A stretch of 36,036 nt of DNA from OAS926 sp035503715 (GTDB lineage: Bacteria > Pseudomonadota > Alphaproteobacteria > Rhizobiales > Rhizobiaceae). This document shows positions 26,532-33,630 of this stretch, in pieces; the stretch's first letter is position 1, and every line of letters starts with the position of its first letter. Under the pieces are notes generated by a model that searched no databases, was not told where the DNA came from, and worked only from the letters and a program-made list of their open reading frames with translations. The translations under genes were made by a program, and so were the position numbers. The DNA is taken from positions 1-36,036 of the forward strand of contig DATJTE010000151.1 in NCBI GenBank assembly GCA_035503715.1. The letters run 5' to 3'.

Positions 26532-26939
26532 TCAGGCGCGCCGGCCGGCGACGATCGTGTCGCCCGCGCGCAAAGTGTTGCTGATCGTGCAGATGTTCTC
26601 TGCCGCGTGAACGAGCCGGTCCTTGACGTCGTCAGCGAGAGCGTCGCCGAAGCGAACGACCGCCTCGAACCGGCCGAGCCGCGATGGCTCGTCCTCGGCC
26701 TTGATCGCTTCGACGTCTACGTCGACGTCCCCGAGCGCGCCGATGTCGAGATTGCGCGCTGCGATGCGCACGCTCGATGCAATGCACGCGGCCAGCGCCG
26801 CGGCCTGAATTTCCAGGGGCGTGAACCCTGGCGCATTGGGGGAGAACACAGCCTCGATGATCTTGCCGCGATCGTTCGAGACCGTACAGAGGGCCGCGGT
26901 GGCGCTCCGGGCTTGCACCTTCGCCGACTTCACCGCCAT
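26532..26939 (-). CDS. OsmC-family protein
   Basis: About 135 residues. The fold is recognised from FTPLEIQAAALAACIASSVR and the late HAAENICTISNTLRAGDTI, which carry the two cysteines of the OsmC/Ohr family (thiol peroxidase centre in active members). An intact cysteine pair suggests possible organic hydroperoxide reduction, though YhfA-type members have no proven activity. ATG 26939 has GGAG eight bases upstream; an in-frame GTG at 26948 is less likely. It is the first gene of the run leading into the TRAP genes, an unusual partner for them. Confidence 0.85.
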   Translation of the reverse strand: MAVKSAKVQARSATAALCTVSNDRGKIIEAVFSPNAPGFTPLEIQAAALAACIASSVRIAARNLDIGALGDVDVDVEAIKAEDEPSRLGRFEAVVRFGDALADDVKDRLVHAAENICTISNTLRAGDTIVAGRRA

Positions 26940-27154
26940 CGTCTGCACTCCACTGACATCCGCTTACGCTGGAATAGCGGTTAGCAGATTTAGCGATCGA
27001 AGAAAAAGAAAGGAAATTTGGTCCAAGGCCCAAAATTTGGAATGTTCCGACGGTTGCCCGAACGGACGCCATGCGGAATTCACCCAAAAATGGTTCTTGG
27101 CGCGGCTGCGGCCATGCTCTAGCCCATGAGGGCGGGTATCGAGAGGAAGGCCGT

Positions 27155-28015
27155 ATGAAGTGCGTCAGCTACAATATCCAGTACGGCATCGGCCGCGACG
27201 GCAAATATGACCTCGCGCGCATCGTCGACGCACTCCAGGGCGCCGACATCATCGGCCTGCAGGAAGTGACGCGCAATTTCTTCCGCAATGCCGGCGTCGA
27301 TATGGTGACAGCACTTGTCGAAGCGTTTCCCGACCATTTCTATGTGTTCGGCCCGGCGATGGATCTCGACCTGGGCGAGCGGGACGCGAATGGCAGGCCG
27401 GCCAACAAGCGCTTCCAGTTCGGCAACATGCTTCTGTCGCGCTGGCCGATCCACTCATCGCGCAACCTGCTCCTGCCGCGCAGCCGCACCTATGACCGCA
27501 TCAACCTGCAGCGCAGCGCGCTCGAAGGGCTGATCCCGACGCCGCTCGGCCCAATCCGCTTCTATTCGGTGCATCTCGACCATATCAGCCATGCGGAGCG
27601 GATGATGCAGATCCGCCACCTCAAGGAGCGCGTGCTCGCCTATCCTCTGGAGGGCGGCGGCGTCACCGGCGCGGTCGAGTTCGACCTGCCGGAACTGCCT
27701 TGCCCGGAAGAGTTCGTGCTGATGGGCGACTTCAACATGCGGCCCGGCCGCGAGGACTACGAGCTGATGGTCGGTGCGCCGGATTCGGTGTTCGGCCGCA
27801 GACTCGTCGCGCACGATCCCGTCGACGTGTCGCGCCTTGTCGGCGAGCCGCCGGAAGGAAGCGTCACCTGGCGCGATCCGAACGACCCCAGCAAGTATGG
27901 CCGGATCGACTATGCATTCGTCTCCGCTTCGCTCGCGTCTCGTGTGAAGAGCGCCTGGATCGACGGTGATGCCGCCGGCTCCGACCATCAGCCGGTCTGG
28001 TTCGAACTGGCGTAA
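27155..28015 (+). CDS. Endonuclease/exonuclease/phosphatase-fold protein
   Basis: About 286 residues of the DNase I-like (EEP) fold. The five active-site landmarks are in order: CVSYNIQYGIG (Asn), GLQEVTRNF (Glu), YSVHLDHIS (His), MGDFNMRPG (Asp and Asn) and GSDHQPVWFEL (Asp-His). An asymmetric DNA, phosphoinositide or sphingolipid phosphoester could be the target; the sequence does not say which. There is no signal peptide, so it is cytoplasmic. GAGAGGAAGG at 27141-27150 sets ATG 27155. It is divergent from the OsmC operon across a 215-base gap with no further gene. Confidence 0.88.
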   Translation: MKCVSYNIQYGIGRDGKYDLARIVDALQGADIIGLQEVTRNFFRNAGVDMVTALVEAFPDHFYVFGPAMDLDLGERDANGRPANKRFQFGNMLLSRWPIHSSRNLLLPRSRTYDRINLQRSALEGLIPTPLGPIRFYSVHLDHISHAERMMQIRHLKERVLAYPLEGGGVTGAVEFDLPELPCPEEFVLMGDFNMRPGREDYELMVGAPDSVFGRRLVAHDPVDVSRLVGEPPEGSVTWRDPNDPSKYGRIDYAFVSASLASRVKSAWIDGDAAGSDHQPVWFELA

Positions 28016-28145
28016 GCGAGCCGGGAGCGGCCGCCTCCAAACCGCCACACCCGTTCACAATCTTTCTGCCGTTGGGTAATTTCGGCCCGCGAAGGCCATG
28101 GCTTGTTTCGAGCTGGCGGCATCGCGACGAATTTGGGAGCGGCGG

Positions 28146-29699
28146 ATGCGATTCCTGGGACGATTCCTGAGGCTGGCGGCGCTGGCCGCTTTTGCCGTGT
28201 CGAGCGCGGGCATCTCGGGCGGCGCGCTTGCTGCCGAGGAAATCTACGGCATGGCGAAGTTTTCGCTGTGCAAGCTGCCGAACCACCCCTTCGACTATAT
28301 CAGCATGACCTCGGCGACCGCCTTCAGCGAGGACGGCGCGCGGGTCGCGATCGGTAGCGATGACCGCACCGTGCATGTCTGCGAGACGGCCGGCAATGTC
28401 ATCAAATCGATCGCCGTGCCCTCGGCCAAAGCCGAAGATGACGAGTACATCAACTTCGTCGCGCTCAGCGCGGACGGCTCGCGCCTCGCGACCGCCTCGC
28501 GCGACAACATGCTGCGCGTCTGGGATGTCGCGAGCGGCACGGAGATCGCCACGCTCAAGCATGAGAGGCCGATCTTCTTCATGGAGTTCAGCCCGGACGG
28601 GTCGCGCATCGCGAGCGCGGTCGGCGACACAAAAGTCTGGCTCTGGGATGTCGCGACGGCCACGGAAATCGCAGTGCTGGAGCATGCGCAGACGATCAGG
28701 TCTGCCACTTTCAGCCCCGACGGCACGCGTGTCGTCACCGCTGATTTCGACGGCGCAGTGCGCTTTTGGGACGCGGCTGACGGGCGCAAGGTTGCCGACC
28801 TCGCCGGCCACACGAAAGCGGTCCACGAGGCGCGCTTCAGCGCCGACGGCACGCGGATCGTCACCGCCTCCGGCGACGGCACGGCGCGCATCTTCGACGC
28901 CGCGAAAGGCATCGCAACGCTGGTGCTGCGGCATCCGGCGGAGGTCTTTTCGGCCGCCTTCAGCGCCGACGGCAAATTGGTCGTCACAGGTGCGGCCAAC
29001 CAGGCGCATATTTTCGACGCCGCGCTCGGCCGCGAGACGCTCGTGCTGAAAGGCCACGAATACGAGGTCAACGATGCGAACTTCAGTCCCGACGGCACGC
29101 GCATCGTCACAGCGTCGAGCGATGGCAGCATCCGCGTCTGGGATGCCGCGAGCGGTGAAGCCGTTACCGTGCTGGAGCGAGCGCACAGCAGCGGCAGCGT
29201 CGATGCCGCTGCCTTCACGCCGGACGGCAGCCGCATCATATCGATCGGCGGGCCGACCGGGCTTGCCTGGACGCGGCTCGCGCCCGGTTCGCTGCCTGAG
29301 AGCGCTGCGGGCGTCTGGTTCGCGGATTTCGGTTCACCCGAACAGCCATTGCCGCCCGAGATCATCCGCGATGTCTGCGTGACCATGCCGATCCGTGTCG
29401 GCGCCGATGGCCTGATCGTCTTCTTCGAAGGGTGGGGCGGCGGCGAGCCGCCGCGCGCCACGATGCATCTGCGCTGCGCCAGCGAAACGAGCTGCCAGGT
29501 CTTCGCCGAAGCGCCGGCGCAAGGGCTGGAGATGCAGGGCGAGGGCTCGGTCACATTCGCCGACAAGCGGGCCGATCTGTGTCTCGCCGGCGAGTGCCGG
29601 TCGATCGCCCAGTGCGCGCCGGTCGTCTGGACCGACGAGGAGAAGGCGAGCGGTTTCGCCGCGCAGTGGGAGACGGCGATCCTCGGTCAGGCGCAGTAG
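28146..29699 (+). CDS. Exported WD40 beta-propeller protein
   Basis: About 517 residues. Signal peptide RFLGRFLRLAALAAFAVSSA... ending at SGGALAAEE, then eight WD40-like repeats of the type FSPDGTRIVTASxDGxxRxWD (blades ending in HVCETAG, RVWDVASG, WLWDVATA, RFWDAADG, RIFDAAKG, HIFDAALG, RVWDAASG and TRLAPG), filling roughly residues 55-370. A C-terminal domain of about 145 residues with six cysteines (such as RCASETSCQVF and CLAGECRSIAQC) has no family I recognise. A periplasmic or surface scaffold is inferred from the export signal. ATG 28146 has GGGAGC nearby; an earlier in-frame ATG at 28098 would hide the signal peptide. Confidence 0.85.
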   Translation: MRFLGRFLRLAALAAFAVSSAGISGGALAAEEIYGMAKFSLCKLPNHPFDYISMTSATAFSEDGARVAIGSDDRTVHVCETAGNVIKSIAVPSAKAEDDEYINFVALSADGSRLATASRDNMLRVWDVASGTEIATLKHERPIFFMEFSPDGSRIASAVGDTKVWLWDVATATEIAVLEHAQTIRSATFSPDGTRVVTADFDGAVRFWDAADGRKVADLAGHTKAVHEARFSADGTRIVTASGDGTARIFDAAKGIATLVLRHPAEVFSAAFSADGKLVVTGAANQAHIFDAALGRETLVLKGHEYEVNDANFSPDGTRIVTASSDGSIRVWDAASGEAVTVLERAHSSGSVDAAAFTPDGSRIISIGGPTGLAWTRLAPGSLPESAAGVWFADFGSPEQPLPPEIIRDVCVTMPIRVGADGLIVFFEGWGGGEPPRATMHLRCASETSCQVFAEAPAQGLEMQGEGSVTFADKRADLCLAGECRSIAQCAPVVWTDEEKASGFAAQWETAILGQAQ

Positions 29700-29728
29700 C
29701 GCCTGACCCGTCATCGCTGAGCGCAACC

Positions 29729-30319
29729 TTACAGCCGCGCCCAGCTCCTGAGGCTCTGCCAGGTCTTGCGGTCGAGCCTGTAGCGCTCGACCGGCACCTT
29801 GCCGGCCACAGCCGAGTCCATCATGCCCTGCCCGGCATACTGGAAGCCGCATTTGTGGATCACGCGGCGCGACGCCGGGTTGATGACCCGGCACGACACG
29901 TGCAGCACCTGAATGTTCGTCGCGCGAAACGCCAGATCGACCAGTGCGTGCGCGGCCTCGGTGGCGTAGCCCTTGCTCCAGTAAGGCTCGCCGATCCAGT
30001 AGCCGAGTTCCAGCCCGCGCGGCGTGGCGTTCAGCCCGGCGCCGCCGATGAAGGCGCCGGTGTGCTTGTCGGTCAGCGCAAAGGCCGCGCCCGACAGCGG
30101 CTGTCCGGCCACCAGTGCGATGAAGTTGCGCGCGTCGGTCTCGGTGTAAGGGTGCGGCAGCCGCGCCAGCATCTCGGCGATGCGGCGGTTGTTGGCGAGT
30201 TCCACCATGGCGGGGATGTCGGCCTCGCGCGGCGGGCGCATGACGAGCCGCTCGGTGATCAGCTCGGCTATGTCGATCCGCAGACTCTCGTCTTCGGCGT
30301 CTTCCTTCTCGGCAACCAT
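29729..30319 (-). CDS. GNAT-family N-acetyltransferase (RimJ/RimL-like)
   Basis: About 196 residues. The GCN5-related fold shows TERLVMRPPREADIPAM, the acetyl-CoA site region YWIGEPYWSKGYATEAAHAL (Q/RxxGxG/A variant WSKGYA) and VLHVSCRVINPASRRVIHKC with GFQYAGQG, typical of RimJ/L-type protein or small-molecule acetylation. ATG 30319 is chosen because GGAGG lies nine bases upstream; longer frames reach into the rplU-rpmA terminator and are not coding. A GNAT gene after rpmA is common in this order, where it is often followed by obgE. Confidence 0.88.
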   Translation of the reverse strand: MVAEKEDAEDESLRIDIAELITERLVMRPPREADIPAMVELANNRRIAEMLARLPHPYTETDARNFIALVAGQPLSGAAFALTDKHTGAFIGGAGLNATPRGLELGYWIGEPYWSKGYATEAAHALVDLAFRATNIQVLHVSCRVINPASRRVIHKCGFQYAGQGMMDSAVAGKVPVERYRLDRKTWQSLRSWARL

Positions 30320-30341
30320 TTTGGGCATCCTCCAGGCAAAG

Positions 30342-30372
30342 AAAAAGGGAGATTGGGCGGTTCCCATCTCCC
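30342..30372 (-). terminator. Rho-independent terminator after rpmA
   Basis: On the minus strand GGGAGAT (inner GGG) pairs with ATCTCCC (inner CCC) around a short loop, followed by TTTTTC. It lies between rpmA (ends 30442) and the GNAT start, so it should stop much rplU-rpmA transcription before the GNAT gene. Confidence 0.75.
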
Positions 30373-30441
30373 CTGATCCTTTTCTGGCTTTGCCAGACAC
30401 CGGTCCCCGAGATGGGAGCCGGTGGTTTTACGCGGTACCGG

Positions 30442-30711
30442 CTACTCCGCGGCTTCCTGCATCGGGTTTACCGACACGTAGGTTCGGCCGTTGGCTTTTT
30501 TCTGGAAGGCGACTGCGCCTGCTTCGAGGGCGAAAAGGGTGTGATCCTTGCCCATGCCAACGTTCGACCCGGCATGCCATTGCGTGCCGCGCTGACGAAT
30601 AATGATGTTGCCGGCGAGAACCTTCTCGCCGCCGAACTTCTTCACGCCGAGGCGGCGTCCTGCGGAATCGCGACCGTTGCGCGATGAACCGCCAGCCTTT
30701 TTATGTGCCAT
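30442..30711 (-). CDS. rpmA: 50S ribosomal protein L27
   Basis: An 89-residue ribosomal protein near the peptidyl-transferase centre. AHKKAGGSSRNGRDSAGRRL at the N-terminus and IIIRQRGTQWHAGSNVGMGK are diagnostic. AAGGAG lies seven bases ahead of ATG 30711. It is 30 bases downstream of rplU in one operon and is followed by a terminator. Confidence 0.97.
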   Translation of the reverse strand: MAHKKAGGSSRNGRDSAGRRLGVKKFGGEKVLAGNIIIRQRGTQWHAGSNVGMGKDHTLFALEAGAVAFQKKANGRTYVSVNPMQEAAE

Positions 30712-30741
30712 GGGTGTGCTCCTTGATTCCGTATATAACCG

Positions 30742-31449
30742 TTACTTCTTCGACTTGGAAGCGGCAGCTTCCTTGTCGGCCTTGGCGCGCGGCGGCTTGC
30801 CAGCCAGGAGTTCCTTGGCCTGCTCAACCCATTCGTCGCGCTCGATGCGGCCGCCGAGCTTCAACTCTTCGTCCAGCTTGGCGATGTCGTCGGATTTGAG
30901 CGCCGCGATCGCGGAGAGCGAGCCGTAGCCGGCTTCCTCGAGTTTCTTCTTCAGCACCGGGCCGACACCGCCGATCAGCGAAATGTCGTCCTTGACGCCT
31001 TCTGCCGTGGCCTTCGCGGCAGGCTTGGCTTCCTCGGGAGCCAACAACGGCCTCGCCTCGGCCTTCGGAGCCTCTTCCTTCTCGGTCGCCTTGGTCTTGG
31101 CGGCCGGCTTCGCAGCCTTCTTCGCGGAAGGCTTGGCGCCGTCCGTCAAAATCTCGTCGATGCGGATCGTCGTCTCATACTGACGATGGCCGCGCGCACG
31201 GCGGGAGTTCTGCCGGCGGCGCTTCTTGAAGGCGATGACCTTGCGGGCGCGGCCCTGGTCCACGACTTCCGCCGTGACAAGCGCGCCCGAAACCAGCGGC
31301 GCGCCGATCGAAGGCTTGTCGCCGCCGACGGCCATGACTTCTGCGAATTGTACGATATCGCCGATCTCGCCGACCAGGCGGTCGACCTTGAGAACGTCGT
31401 TTGCGGCAACGCGATACTGCTTGCCGCCGGTTTTGATGACTGCGAACAT
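30742..31449 (-). CDS. rplU: 50S ribosomal protein L21 with C-terminal helix-hairpin-helix extension
   Basis: The first 102 residues are ordinary L21 (MFAVIKTGGKQYRVAANDVL, VIAFKKRRRQNSRRARGHRQ). Residues 103-150 or so are a Lys/Ala/Pro-rich linker, followed by about 60 residues of a helix-hairpin-helix module (DDISLIGGVGPVLKKKLEEA, GYGSLSAIAALKSDDIAKLD) and a basic tail. Total 235 residues against about 103 for a plain L21. Similar long L21 proteins occur in several Hyphomicrobiales. The extension could bind RNA or DNA. AAAGG precedes ATG 31449. It is the first gene of rplU-rpmA. Confidence 0.95.
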   Translation of the reverse strand: MFAVIKTGGKQYRVAANDVLKVDRLVGEIGDIVQFAEVMAVGGDKPSIGAPLVSGALVTAEVVDQGRARKVIAFKKRRRQNSRRARGHRQYETTIRIDEILTDGAKPSAKKAAKPAAKTKATEKEEAPKAEARPLLAPEEAKPAAKATAEGVKDDISLIGGVGPVLKKKLEEAGYGSLSAIAALKSDDIAKLDEELKLGGRIERDEWVEQAKELLAGKPPRAKADKEAAASKSKK

Positions 31450-31523
31450 TTTTTAGCCTTTCGCTTTGTTCGTCCGGCTCTGGAGGGCCCGCAAACGCAG
31501 GTCCGGCCGTCTTTTTGTCAGTC

Positions 31524-31568
31524 GGTTGGGTTCAAAGAACAACCGGCGCGGAGGGGTCCCCACGCCGG
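31524..31568 (-). promoter_or_regulatory. Structured rplU mRNA leader (two hairpins)
   Basis: CCGGCG (31543-31548) pairs with CGCCGG (31563-31568) around an inner GGGG/CCCC stem. Next to it GGTT-GTTC pairs with GAAC-AACC across 31524-31544. Both are in the 5' leader of rplU on the minus strand, right after the predicted start of transcription near 31572. Autoregulation by L21 is inference. Confidence 0.45.
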
Positions 31569-31578
31569 ATGCGCGCGC

Positions 31579-31607
31579 TGACTACGGCAGGAAGGCGTGA
31601 GAGTCAA
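31579..31607 (-). promoter_or_regulatory. Predicted rplU-rpmA promoter
   Basis: On the minus strand TTGACT (31607-31602), a 17-base spacer, then TAGTCA (31584-31579). The -35 box is near consensus; the -10 is weak. Transcription would begin near 31572, about 123 bases before the rplU ATG. Confidence 0.45.
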
Positions 31608-31734
31608 GGGAAAGGGGGTGGTTTTTGGCCCACAAGGACATTGACCACGGCCGACACTGAGTGTGGGACTGCATCCCAGTGAGCAGACCGACCGTACACT
31701 TCTCACGGCTGATCATACGAACTAGTCTGGAGCG

Positions 31735-32349
31735 ATGAGCAACGACCTGTCGCAACATTGGAACACGGCTTACAAAAACAAGGGCGAGCGAGGCGTCAGT
31801 TGGTTCGAAGAAAGCCCGGAATTGTCTGTCGATCTGATCGCCAGCCTTGGCCTTGACCGCCCGTCTGTTGTCGATGTCGGTGGTGGCGCCTCCAGACTCG
31901 TTGATGCCGGTTTGGCGCGTGGATGGGACATGGCCGTTCTCGATCTTGCTGAGAGTGCGCTGGAGGCGGCACGTCAGCGTCTTGGCGCTCCCGGAAGTAG
32001 CGTCGAGTGGATCGCGTCTGATGTCAGGACGTGGCAACCGTCGCGGCAGTTCGATGTCTGGCACGATCGCGCGGCTTTCCATTTCCTGACGCTGCCATCG
32101 GACCGCGCGGCCTATGTCGAACGGCTTGCCACCGCAGTCAAACCACGAGGCACGGCGATTATTGCCACCTTCGCCCTCGATGGGCCTGAGCGATGCAGCG
32201 GGCTGGAGGTCGTAAGGTATGACCCGGCGACACTTGCCAATGTAGTTGGATCAAGCTTCGAGCTTGTGGATGAACGCCGGCATCTGCACACGACGCCGTG
32301 GGGATCGACTCAGGCGTTTCAGTTCAGTGTGTTCCAGCGTAAGCCCTAG
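31735..32349 (+). CDS. Class I SAM-dependent methyltransferase
   Basis: A 204-residue methyltransferase. The N-terminus HWNTAYKNKGERGVSWFEES is typical of a branch of small-molecule methyltransferases, then motif I VVDVGGGASRLVDAGLARGW, MAVLDLAESALEAAR, EWIASDVRTWQ and FDVWHDRAAFHFLT. The post-motif region reads ERLATAVKPRGTAIIATFAL. The substrate is not identifiable. TGGAG lies two bases ahead of ATG 31735. Its stop and that of the convergent MAPEG gene share the tetranucleotide CTAG at 32346-32349. Confidence 0.88.
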   Translation: MSNDLSQHWNTAYKNKGERGVSWFEESPELSVDLIASLGLDRPSVVDVGGGASRLVDAGLARGWDMAVLDLAESALEAARQRLGAPGSSVEWIASDVRTWQPSRQFDVWHDRAAFHFLTLPSDRAAYVERLATAVKPRGTAIIATFALDGPERCSGLEVVRYDPATLANVVGSSFELVDERRHLHTTPWGSTQAFQFSVFQRKP

Positions 32350-32756
32350 ATGGCAGTAATGCCTGTCACGACGATCAGTGCGGCCGTAACAAGCGCTCCC
32401 GAGACGTACAGGATCGTTCTCACACTTCCTCCCTTCGCGGCATCGCCGCCGCGTAAGTAGACCGCCAGGTGAGCCAGACGGATCGCCACATGCAACCAGA
32501 CAAGCGTCGCCAGCGTGGTCGACCCCACGCCGACCATCATCGCCAGCACGGCAGGCACGACGAAGGGCGCCAGCGCCTCGACCGAGTTCATGTGAACTCG
32601 GTCGATCCTGTAGAGCAGATTATCGTCGTCCGCTGGAACTACCGGACCGGACAGCGCTCCCGCACGGCCTTTTGATGAGCCCGAGAAGACGGCGAGCAGG
32701 ACTGACACCAGGCAGAGCGCCAGCACTCCGGCGATGCTTGACCAATAGGCTTCCAT
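32346..32756 (-). CDS. MAPEG-family membrane protein
   Basis: A 136-residue protein with four hydrophobic helices (about 5-25, 62-80, 82-97 and 112-134). DDDNLLYRIDRVHMNSVEAL, and WLHVAIRLAHLAVYLRG with its Arg-rich turn, match MAPEG (membrane-associated eicosanoid/glutathione metabolism) proteins. Bacterial members are often glutathione-linked but mostly unassigned. It follows the SRPBCC gene by 50 bases on the same strand and could be read from the ArsR promoter. Its TAG stop overlaps the methyltransferase stop on the other strand. Confidence 0.85.
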   Translation of the reverse strand: MEAYWSSIAGVLALCLVSVLLAVFSGSSKGRAGALSGPVVPADDDNLLYRIDRVHMNSVEALAPFVVPAVLAMMVGVGSTTLATLVWLHVAIRLAHLAVYLRGGDAAKGGSVRTILYVSGALVTAALIVVTGITAI

Positions 32757-32806
32757 ATCGACCTCACAATTGAAGTGGACGGGACACTCTCAGATCGTCG
32801 TTCCGA

Positions 32807-33280
32807 CTAGCGGGAGAACAGGCCTTCGAAACGCTCGAGGTATACCGGCCAGCCTCGATCGACGCCGTCGCGGACCCCTTTCCAGCCTTCGCCGTGACGT
32901 TCGAGCTTCCGATGTTCGATTTCGACCCGTGTCCGGCTTTCCGTCTCTGCTGTGAAACGGACCTCCCACTCGCTGGCCCTGTTCGGATCGGTCTCGATCT
33001 GCCACCGGGGGCTGATATCCCAACTGAGCAGCAGGCGATGGGGCGGATCGTAGGCCAGCACGCGCGCCCATCGGCACTCGCTGCCATCGGTGCCGCGGTC
33101 ATAGACATGGCCACCGACCCGGCGCTCGAAAACCGTCTCGGCGATTGGCACGCGAAGCAAATTGTGGTCGCGCGGCTTGATGCTGTCGAACTCCTCGGTA
33201 AACACTTTGAAAGCGCGCTCTATGGGAGCTTCAACCACGATCGAGTGCTTCACAGAAGCAGGTGCTGTTCGAGTGTTCAT
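32807..33280 (-). CDS. SRPBCC (AHSA1-like) family protein
   Basis: A 157-residue START/Bet v1-fold protein. SIVVEAPIERAFKVFTEEFD, GGHVYDRGTDGSECRWARVL and LLLSWDISPRWQIE are the usual AHSA1-type stretches; EGWKGVRDGVDRGWPVYLE closes the domain. Such proteins bind hydrophobic ligands; several pair with ArsR regulators. AGGAG lies five bases before ATG 33280. It starts two bases after the ArsR stop, so the two are one operon and probably share regulation. Confidence 0.9.
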   Translation of the reverse strand: MNTRTAPASVKHSIVVEAPIERAFKVFTEEFDSIKPRDHNLLRVPIAETVFERRVGGHVYDRGTDGSECRWARVLAYDPPHRLLLSWDISPRWQIETDPNRASEWEVRFTAETESRTRVEIEHRKLERHGEGWKGVRDGVDRGWPVYLERFEGLFSR

Positions 33281-33282
33281 GT

Positions 33283-33594
33283 CTACTCCTTCGATGACCG
33301 TTCGACGGCCAATTTGTAGTTTGCCAAGGTCTTGCTCCAGAACCGGTCGAGTTCGGCGCGCATTCTTGCCAACCCATCGGGATCAACCCGGTAAATGCGT
33401 TGCTTGCCGGCCCGGGTGTCAGCCACGAGGCCAGCATCCTTAAGGACCTTCAGGTGCTGCGAAACGGCCGGCCGGGTTACGGGCAAAGAACTCGCCAACT
33501 CGCTGACCGAACAAGGCTGCTCGACCAGCAATTCAAAGATCGTGCGCCTGGTAGGATCGCCCAGGGCCGTCCAGCTATTCGCGTTAGTCTCCAC
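33283..33594 (-). CDS. ArsR-family transcriptional regulator
   Basis: About 103 residues with a winged HTH: TALGDPTRRTIFELLVEQP, SVSELASSLPVTRPAVSQHL (recognition helix region) and LKDAGLVADTRAGKQRIYRV. There is no metal-binding Cys pair of the classic arsenic type (only one Cys, in QPCSVS), so it belongs with the metal-independent ArsR regulators that sit with AHSA1 proteins. GTG 33594 is chosen because a strong promoter places the transcript start almost on it; a TTG at 33621 is upstream of the predicted -10 start. The start codon lies inside an operator-like palindrome. Confidence 0.85.
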   Translation of the reverse strand: METNANSWTALGDPTRRTIFELLVEQPCSVSELASSLPVTRPAVSQHLKVLKDAGLVADTRAGKQRIYRVDPDGLARMRAELDRFWSKTLANYKLAVERSSKE

Positions 33595-33600
33595 TAACGC
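33581..33600 (-). promoter_or_regulatory. Operator-like palindrome on the ArsR start codon
   Basis: GCGTTAGT, four bases, ACTAACGC: a perfect 8-bp inverted repeat. It straddles the predicted transcription start and the GTG of the ArsR gene, where a repressor would block both promoter clearance and the operon. It is a likely autoregulatory operator (inference). Confidence 0.6.
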
Positions 33601-33601
33601 G

Positions 33602-33630
33602 TAATTAGGTCGATGAGGCAACTATGTCAA
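33602..33630 (-). promoter_or_regulatory. Promoter of the ArsR-SRPBCC operon
   Basis: On the minus strand a perfect -35 TTGACA (33630-33625), a 17-base spacer, then TAATTA (33607-33602). Transcription would start at about 33594-33596, i.e. at or within two bases of the GTG, so the message would be leaderless or nearly so. Confidence 0.65.

Noticed and set aside
30320..30400. N-terminal extension of the GNAT protein
   Set aside because: It would run through the rplU-rpmA terminator; the ATG at 30319 has a proper ribosome binding site.
31521..31568. tRNA-like fold upstream of rplU (a GGTTCAAA motif)
   Set aside because: No acceptor stem, anticodon arm or CCA arrangement fits; it is better explained as two leader hairpins.
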